Position numbers and translations under genes: made by a program. A model generated the notes under the pieces. The model ran no database searches and had not been told where the DNA came from. It saw only the letters and a list, made by a program, of their open reading frames with translations. Of a stretch of DNA of 7,467 nucleotides, positions 1 to 4,592 are shown piece after piece. This DNA is from an uncultured Roseburia sp. GTDB lineage: Bacteria; Bacillota; Clostridia; Lachnospirales; Lachnospiraceae. Numbering within the stretch: position 1 is the first letter of the stretch; each line of letters opens with the position of its first letter. The stretch is taken from contig CAKRCJ010000108.1 in assembly GCA_934307185.1 (NCBI GenBank), positions 1 through 7,467 on the forward strand. The letters are read 5' to 3'.

Positions 1-815
1 ACTTCCTTGGATATGATGTACACCCTGCGGTGATTACAGAGGAGAGTGGCATCAAAGCAGGATTTATCGGACCAGTGAACCAGAATGCAGACTGCATCGT
101 TTTATTTGACCGTTCCTTAAAAGGAACAACAAACCTTGTATGTGGAGCAAACGAAGTTGACTATCACTACACAGGTGTAAACATGGAACGTGAGTTCCCG
201 GAAGCCGAATATGCAGACCTCACCAAAGTAGTAGAAGGCGGTATCTGTCCATGCTGTGGTAAAAAATCACTGACGATTTCCCGTGGTATTGAGGTTGGTA
301 ACATTTTCCAGCTTGGAACAAAATATACAAAGACGATGAATATGACATATGTAGATAAAGACGGTACAAGTAAAAATCCAATCATGGGCTGTTATGGTAT
401 CGGTGTTGGAAGAATGGCTGCCTCAATCTGCGAAGCACATCATGATGATTACGGTCCAATCTGGCCAATGAGCATTGCTCCATGGCAGGTTCATATTTGT
501 GCAATGAACCTTGATAAAGAAGGTGTCAGGGAAGTGGCAGATACATTATATGAAAACTTACAGAATGCAGGCGTTGAGGTAATCTATGATGACCGTTCCG
601 TAAGTGCCGGAAATAAATTCTCCGATGCAGACCTTTTAGGCGTTCCGGTCCGTGTTGTTGTTAGTCCGCGTAACTTAAAGGAGTCGGTTGTAGAAGTTTC
701 TACCCGTGACAAGAGCCTTATGGAAAAAGTTCCGGTAGAAAATGCAGAGCAGTATGTAAAAGATTTGGTGGAAAAATTAAAAAAAGAGTGCAATATGGTA
801 AAAGATATCCGATAG
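1..815 (+). CDS. proS: Prolyl-tRNA synthetase, C-terminal part (5' end outside window)
   Basis: This is the C-terminal portion of a class II prolyl-tRNA synthetase, the cytoplasmic enzyme that charges tRNA-Pro with proline using ATP. The reading frame is already open at position 3, reading FLGYDVHPAV, so the GTG at 30 is an internal valine codon and not a start. About 270 residues remain of a family length near 570. The first residues, including AGFIGPVN, match the end of the INS editing domain that bacterial-type ProRS carries between motifs 2 and 3. Next come a CPCCG segment, then RGIEVGNIFQLGTKY, and class II motif 3 as MGCYGIGVGR. The sequence WPMSIAPWQVHI leads into the C-terminal anticodon-binding domain, with the conserved YDDR and a GVPVRVVV strand. 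The frame is intact to the TAG at 813-815. The sequence shows no disruption. No clear terminator follows, so some read-through toward the permease is possible. Confidence 0.96.
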   Translation, partial: FLGYDVHPAVITEESGIKAGFIGPVNQNADCIVLFDRSLKGTTNLVCGANEVDYHYTGVNMEREFPEAEYADLTKVVEGGICPCCGKKSLTISRGIEVGNIFQLGTKYTKTMNMTYVDKDGTSKNPIMGCYGIGVGRMAASICEAHHDDYGPIWPMSIAPWQVHICAMNLDKEGVREVADTLYENLQNAGVEVIYDDRSVSAGNKFSDADLLGVPVRVVVSPRNLKESVVEVSTRDKSLMEKVPVENAEQYVKDLVEKLKKECNMVKDIR

Positions 816-889
816 TTGAAAAAAGCGCTGCATATTCCATTAATCTAAATATATAAGTGCAAACGATAAAATTCATTAATAATAATCAT

Positions 890-919
890 TTTTCAGAAAA
901 AGATTACCTGTGATATACT
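890..919 (+). promoter_or_regulatory. Probable sigma-A promoter of the permease gene, extended -10
   Basis: The -10 hexamer is TATACT at 914-919, preceded by TG at 911-912, which gives the extended -10 form TGATATACT. A weak -35, TTTTCA at 890-895, sits 18 bp upstream. Extended -10 promoters tolerate a poor -35. The predicted start of transcription is near 926, giving a leader of about 25 nt. The -35 lies inside a small palindrome, TTTTTCAGAAAAA (889-901). Such A/T palindromes arise easily by chance, so calling it an operator would be speculative. Confidence 0.55.
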
Positions 920-938
920 GCAAGCAGATATTAAAAAC

Positions 939-943
939 AGGAG
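939..943 (+). promoter_or_regulatory. Ribosome binding site of the permease gene
   Basis: AGGAG lies 9 nt before the ATG at 953, a normal spacing for strong initiation, and fixes this start. Confidence 0.8.
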
Positions 944-952
944 TTTAGAAAA

Positions 953-2356
953 ATGGAAAAAACAAAAGAATACACCTCTCCTTATGAGATGGATGGAAAA
1001 ATCCCTTTGCCAAAAGCAATCGTTTACGGATTGCAGCATGTACTGGCAATGTTTGTCGGAAATTTAACACCGTTAATCGTTATCTGCGGTGCCTGCGGAA
1101 TTGGAGCAGCCTCTGATTTTGCAGAAGTTTACGTGGAACTTTTACAGAATGCAATGATAATTGCCGGTGTGGTTACTTTAGTACAGCTTTTTTCAATTGG
1201 ACCGGTCGGTGGACGTGTACCGATTATTATGGGAACAAGTTCCGGATTTATCGGAGTATTTAAAAGTGTTGCCGGTGTGATGGGCGGTGGAATTATCGCT
1301 TATGGGGCCATTATGGGAGCTTCAATTATCGGTGGTCTTTTTGAAGGTGTTTTAGGCTTTTTCTTAAAGCCGCTTCGTAAATTTTTCCCGGCAGTTGTAA
1401 CCGGAACGGTTGTATTATCTATCGGACTTTCCTTAATCAGTGTCGGTGTAAGTTCGTTTGGCGGCGGTTCTTCGGCGGCAGACTATGGTTCTTTAGAGAA
1501 CTTATTTATCGGACTTGCTGTGTTAGTCATAATTCTTGGCGTGAAGCATTTTGCAAAAGGAATGGCAAGCTCTTCTTCTATATTAATAGGAATTATCGCA
1601 GGATACCTGATTTGCTTCATTATGGGATTTATTCTTCCTACCACCGGGGTGACAGCAGACGGCGTGGAATATACGAAAGCATGGGTTTTAAATTTTGATA
1701 AAGTGCGTGAGGCATCGTGGTTTGCACTGCCGAAGGTGCTTCCGGTAAAACCGGTTTTTGACATGAGGGCAATTGTTCCGGTATTAATTATGTTTATTGT
1801 AACCGCAGTCGAGACAATCGGAGATATTTCCGGTGTAATGGAAGGTGGTCTGGACAGGGAAGCGACCGACAGAGAGCTTTCCGGTGGTGTTATCTGTGAC
1901 GGACTCGGTTCTTCTTTGGCAGCATTGTTTGGTGTGCTTCCAAATACCTCTTTCAGCCAGAATGTAGGACTTGTCACAATGACAAAGGTTGTCAACCGCA
2001 TGGCATTAGTCTGTGGAGCAGGGGTACTTATTCTCTGTGGACTGTTTCCGAAGCTTGCAGCTTTAATTTCCATTATGCCGCAGAGCGTGCTTGGCGGTGC
2101 TGCAGTGATGATGTTTTCTTCTATTGTAGTCAGTGGTATCCAGCTTATCACAAAAGAAAAGCTGACCGGAAGAAACATTACGATTGTTTCTGTCGCACTT
2201 GGACTTGGATACGGACTTGGCGCAAATGGGGATATTTTAAGAATGTTACCGGATACCGTACAGCTTATTTTTGGCGGCTCCGGAATTGTTCCGGCAGCAA
2301 TCGTTGCACTTATTTTAAATATTGTACTGCCAAAGGATGTGGCGGAAGAAAAATAA
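953..2356 (+). CDS. NCS2 (NAT) family nucleobase permease, probably purine (xanthine/urate) type
   Basis: This encodes a complete 467-residue inner-membrane transporter of the nucleobase:cation symporter-2 family (UraA/XanQ/PbuX fold, 14 membrane segments in two inverted repeats), which imports a nucleobase with protons. The N terminus carries the family GLQHVLAMF segment with His29 in TM1. The TM3 region reads GTSSGFIG. TM8 contains TAVETIGD, where Glu287 and Asp291 align with XanQ Glu272 and Asp276. The NAT signature is QNVGLVTMTK at residues 336-345, fitting Q-N-x-G-x4-T-[RKG]. The 49-residue distance from Glu287 to Gln336 equals that between the substrate-binding glutamates Glu241 and Glu290 of E. 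coli UraA. A Gln at the second position, rather than the Glu of uracil carriers, points to a purine substrate, by inference. Automatic annotation would probably say uracil-xanthine permease. The gene appears to be monocistronic: it has its own promoter and a strong terminator 28 bp after the stop codon. Confidence 0.92.
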   Translation: MEKTKEYTSPYEMDGKIPLPKAIVYGLQHVLAMFVGNLTPLIVICGACGIGAASDFAEVYVELLQNAMIIAGVVTLVQLFSIGPVGGRVPIIMGTSSGFIGVFKSVAGVMGGGIIAYGAIMGASIIGGLFEGVLGFFLKPLRKFFPAVVTGTVVLSIGLSLISVGVSSFGGGSSAADYGSLENLFIGLAVLVIILGVKHFAKGMASSSSILIGIIAGYLICFIMGFILPTTGVTADGVEYTKAWVLNFDKVREASWFALPKVLPVKPVFDMRAIVPVLIMFIVTAVETIGDISGVMEGGLDREATDRELSGGVICDGLGSSLAALFGVLPNTSFSQNVGLVTMTKVVNRMALVCGAGVLILCGLFPKLAALISIMPQSVLGGAAVMMFSSIVVSGIQLITKEKLTGRNITIVSVALGLGYGLGANGDILRMLPDTVQLIFGGSGIVPAAIVALILNIVLPKDVAEEK

Positions 2357-2383
2357 ATTACTGGTTATAACAGAAATAAAAAG

Positions 2384-2421
2384 AAATGGCGTATGAAGAG
2401 AAATCTTGATACGCCATTTTT
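2384..2421 (+). terminator. Strong intrinsic terminator after the permease gene, possibly bidirectional
   Basis: AAATGGCGTAT (2384-2394) pairs perfectly with ATACGCCATTT (2409-2419), an 11-bp stem running into a T tract at 2417-2421. Between the arms, AAGA (2396-2399) and TCTT (2404-2407) form a further 4 bp above a single G-G mismatch, capped by a GAAA tetraloop of the stable GNRA class. On the minus strand the stem would be followed by CTTTTTATTT, so it could also stop antisense transcription. It insulates the permease gene from the Wadjet operon. Confidence 0.92.
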
Positions 2422-2455
2422 GTGTAAAAGCATCTTCTTTTTCCGGTCTTTTCTG

Positions 2456-2485
2456 TTGCACTCTGCTTTAAAAATAGTATATAAT
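2456..2485 (+). promoter_or_regulatory. Probable sigma-A promoter of the jet operon
   Basis: TTGCAC (2456-2461) and a perfect TATAAT (2480-2485) are separated by 18 bp, and the flanks are A/T rich. Transcription would start near 2492, leaving a leader of about 34 nt before jetA. No inverted repeat that would suggest a dedicated repressor is visible around it, so the operon looks constitutively transcribed or controlled elsewhere. With the terminator just upstream, this is the likely sole source of jetABC transcription. Confidence 0.75.
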
Positions 2486-2511
2486 GTTTTAGTCAAATGA
2501 GCAGTAAAAAT

Positions 2512-2516
2512 AAGGA
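2512..2516 (+). promoter_or_regulatory. Ribosome binding site of jetA
   Basis: AAGGA lies 9 nt upstream of the ATG at 2526. An in-frame TAA at 2523-2525 directly abuts the ATG, so no longer start is possible. Confidence 0.75.
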
Positions 2517-2525
2517 TTAATATAA

Positions 2526-3932
2526 ATGAGTTTAAAAAAGAAAATACCAAATGATTTTTATAAGTTATTCCGCACGAGAAACCGTGATGCCTATATCCAG
2601 TTTCTGATTGCAATTTATGAAGAAAATAATGAAATATATGCTTCTTTCGGACTTACGGTGGAAGAATGTCAGGTGATTATCGAAGATACTATCACGAAGG
2701 CACGTATCGTCTGGGAAGAAGATGAGACAGAGGAAGGAGAAGAACTTGACGCAGCATTTCCAAGTGATTCTCCTTCCGGTATGTTAAACCGCCTTATCAA
2801 ATGGGGCTGGATAAAGAGTGATTTTGATGAAAAACTGAATACGTCTACTATTTCGTTTCCGGAATACAGCCAGCTTTTTATAGAATTATTTCAAAAGCTG
2901 CAGCAGGAGGATGACAGCAGGGAAAGAGAAAGCATTTTGTCTGTTTACAGCGCCCTGTTTACGTATCAGTCAGATACGGAAAAAAATAATGATATATTGC
3001 GGAATGCATTACAGACCTCAAAGAGCCTTGGACAGTTATTATCCAATATGCAGGACGGAATGAGGGCTTATTTTGATGAGCTTTCCAGCCGGAAAAACTT
3101 TATTGGAATACAGGAAGTTTTAATTGAAGAAATTAATAACAGTGACAGCAAAAAATATGCAATTTTAACGACAACGGACAGTTTTTACCGGTATAAGGAA
3201 GCGGTAAAAGAACTAATCAGCCAGATTTTAAACGCAAATGAAGACAGAAAAAAAGAACTGCTGCGCACCGGGAGGGGAGTGGAGCCTGGCTCTGTTGCAG
3301 AGCGGAGAAACCTGTACCGGTTAGAACACTGCGAGGATGCAGGAAAACTGGTTTATCAGATTGAACGTGAGTTCGATATTATTGAGCGCAAATACAATAA
3401 ATTAATTGAGCAGAAAACTATTTTTGCAAAACGTGCCTTAGCGAGAATTCATTACATTTTGCAAGAGGGAGCCGGAGAAGAGGACAATATTTTAAAACTT
3501 GTCAATCTTTTGGACAGAAGCAGCAAAAAAGATGAGATTTTAGAGGGAATGCGCAGCCGTATCCACCTTACTGCGCAGTTTAAAAATGTGACAGACAGCA
3601 GTTTTTCGAACCGCAGGGAGCGTGGAGACAATGAATTTGTACCGTTAGTCATTGAAAACGGCGACAGCAGCAATGAGCAGGATATGGCAGATTTTGTTCC
3701 AAAACCTCTTTATACGAAAAAGCAGCTGCAGCATTTTTACGAGAAAAACACGATAAACGGCAGGTTTGTCGCAACCGAGGATACGGTAAAATCAGTCGAG
3801 GATTTGGAAAAGCTGCTCTTTTTATGGCAGGAGGAGACAAACGATGGCTTACAGGAGGATACGGTTGCCATTGACGGTGAAATTAAAGGAAAAGACGGAT
3901 TTACTTATTCGAAGCTCATCATACAGTCATAG
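2526..3932 (+). CDS. jetA: Wadjet protein JetA, kleisin-like subunit (DUF5716-like)
   Basis: This 468-residue soluble protein is the probable kleisin (MukF/MksF-like) subunit of a Wadjet SMC complex, which bridges the ATPase heads of JetC and binds JetB. The N terminus (about 1-125) looks like a winged-helix domain: FYKLFRTRNRDAY opens it, and the helix SGMLNRLIKWGWIKSDF (84-100) resembles the recognition helix and wing of other JetA and MukF proteins. A very acidic stretch sits at 64-74, between these parts. Residues about 130-345 are predicted helical and charged, as expected for a kleisin middle region (for example IEREFDIIERKYNKLIEQK at 279-297). Residues 360-390 look like a flexible polar linker. 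A small C-terminal domain, about 392-468, ends the protein and would contact the ATPase head. The functional call rests mainly on the jetA-jetB-jetC order and on resemblance to the DUF5716/JetA family of Lachnospiraceae. That family points to Wadjet type III rather than the DUF3375 JetA of type I, from memory and without a search. Confidence 0.85.
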   Translation: MSLKKKIPNDFYKLFRTRNRDAYIQFLIAIYEENNEIYASFGLTVEECQVIIEDTITKARIVWEEDETEEGEELDAAFPSDSPSGMLNRLIKWGWIKSDFDEKLNTSTISFPEYSQLFIELFQKLQQEDDSRERESILSVYSALFTYQSDTEKNNDILRNALQTSKSLGQLLSNMQDGMRAYFDELSSRKNFIGIQEVLIEEINNSDSKKYAILTTTDSFYRYKEAVKELISQILNANEDRKKELLRTGRGVEPGSVAERRNLYRLEHCEDAGKLVYQIEREFDIIERKYNKLIEQKTIFAKRALARIHYILQEGAGEEDNILKLVNLLDRSSKKDEILEGMRSRIHLTAQFKNVTDSSFSNRRERGDNEFVPLVIENGDSSNEQDMADFVPKPLYTKKQLQHFYEKNTINGRFVATEDTVKSVEDLEKLLFLWQEETNDGLQEDTVAIDGEIKGKDGFTYSKLIIQS

Positions 3933-3941
3933 AAAATATTT

Positions 3942-3946
3942 GGAGA
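3942..3946 (+). promoter_or_regulatory. Ribosome binding site of jetB
   Basis: GGAGA lies 7 nt before the ATG at 3954, inside the 21-bp jetA-jetB gap. It favours this ATG over the in-frame ATG at 3966, which would be spaced too far from it. Confidence 0.7.
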
Positions 3947-3953
3947 AATAAAA

Positions 3954-4574
3954 ATGTTAGAATATATGGAAAATGTCTCACAGAGTGAGGCAGAAAATAT
4001 CAGGAAAACAATACAGGACTTACTACGGCAGACATGTATTTTGCAGGTGAAATGCGACCCGGTGACATTAATTCAGAGGGACAACCCACGCTATCAGGTC
4101 TGTTCAAGAAACAGGGAATTTATCGCAGATTATCTGTCGGTATTAGATTGTGAATTAATTCACGACCCGCAGGAGCATATTTTCCGCATTGCAGGAGATG
4201 GTGTTCTGACCGAGCGGATGAGCCTTATGACAACGAAGCTTGTGATTTTATTAAAAATCATTTACCGGGATAAAATTATGGGGGAAGGCTTACGTGCCAC
4301 AACAACCACTCTGGCAGAAATCCGTGAGTATGGAAAAAATACAAACTTAATCACAAGGCGTCTGACTGCACAGGAATGGCAGGAGGCACTTCTTTTAATG
4401 AAGACGCATCAGATGATAGAGCTGCCTGGGGCAGTTGCAAACTTAGAGGATAATACACCAATTTACATTTATAGTACAGTAAACATTTTCTGCTCTGCGA
4501 TGGATATTAATGAGTTGGTCCGCCAGTACCAGAATGAGGTGGACGAGCTTATGGGTGACGAAGCAGAAGCATAA
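3954..4574 (+). CDS. jetB: Wadjet protein JetB, MukE-like winged-helix subunit (DUF4194-like)
   Basis: This 206-residue protein matches the size and character of JetB/MksE, the KITE-type partner that binds the kleisin and DNA in MukBEF-like condensins. After a short helical lead (9-28), residues 29-80 form a mixed segment with the typical phrase YQVCSRNREFIADYLSVLDCEL and a strand HIFRI. The region TTKLVILLKIIYRDK (93-107) is the usual long helix of DUF4194 proteins. ATTTTLAEIREYG (115-127) and RLTAQEWQEALLLMKTHQMIEL follow as a second winged-helix-like unit. YIYSTVNIFCS leads into an acidic C-terminal helix and tail (from about 184). Cotranscription with jetA and jetC is supported by gaps of 21 and 18 bp. 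The position between a kleisin-like and an SMC-like gene is the strongest argument for the call. Nothing suggests truncation. Confidence 0.86.
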   Translation: MLEYMENVSQSEAENIRKTIQDLLRQTCILQVKCDPVTLIQRDNPRYQVCSRNREFIADYLSVLDCELIHDPQEHIFRIAGDGVLTERMSLMTTKLVILLKIIYRDKIMGEGLRATTTTLAEIREYGKNTNLITRRLTAQEWQEALLLMKTHQMIELPGAVANLEDNTPIYIYSTVNIFCSAMDINELVRQYQNEVDELMGDEAEA

Positions 4575-4579
4575 AAGAT

Positions 4580-4585
4580 AAGGAG
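4580..4585 (+). promoter_or_regulatory. Ribosome binding site that selects a TTG start for jetC
   Basis: AAGGAG lies 7 nt upstream of TTG 4593-4595. The next in-frame ATG (4623) has no Shine-Dalgarno sequence and would remove the first beta strand of the ATPase head, so TTG is the preferred start. Confidence 0.75.
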
Positions 4586-4592
4586 TAAAAAA

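Larger units (their letters stand above)
816..952 (+). other. AT-rich intergenic gap between proS and the permease gene
   Basis: This 137-bp spacer is very A/T rich. It holds the probable permease promoter and ribosome binding site, annotated separately. I see no GC-rich hairpin followed by a T tract, so proS has no evident intrinsic terminator here. I also see no purine riboswitch. The predicted transcript leader is only about 25 nt, too short for an aptamer, and no paired guanine-riboswitch-like core is apparent upstream. Confidence 0.6.

Noticed and set aside
30..815. A complete short gene starting at GTG 30
   Set aside because: The frame is open to the left edge and encodes conserved ProRS residues before the GTG; it is an internal codon.
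820..850. Terminator for proS around the AAGCGCT hexamer
   Set aside because: The only pairing is the 6-bp self-complementary AGCGCT with no loop and no T tract following it.
857..868. GTGCAAACGATA as a PurR/LacI-type operator upstream of the permease gene
   Set aside because: Only one half-site resembles GCAAACG; the other half does not pair with it, and this PurR type is not expected in Clostridia.
1483..2178. Long antisense open frame opposite the permease gene (231 codons)
   Set aside because: It is a mirror of the biased codons of the real permease, has no ribosome binding site and resembles no protein I know.
2365..2613. Minus-strand open frame spanning the terminator and jet promoter
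   Set aside because: It would run through a strong terminator and starts inside jetA; the translation is low-complexity Phe/Leu/Lys without family character.
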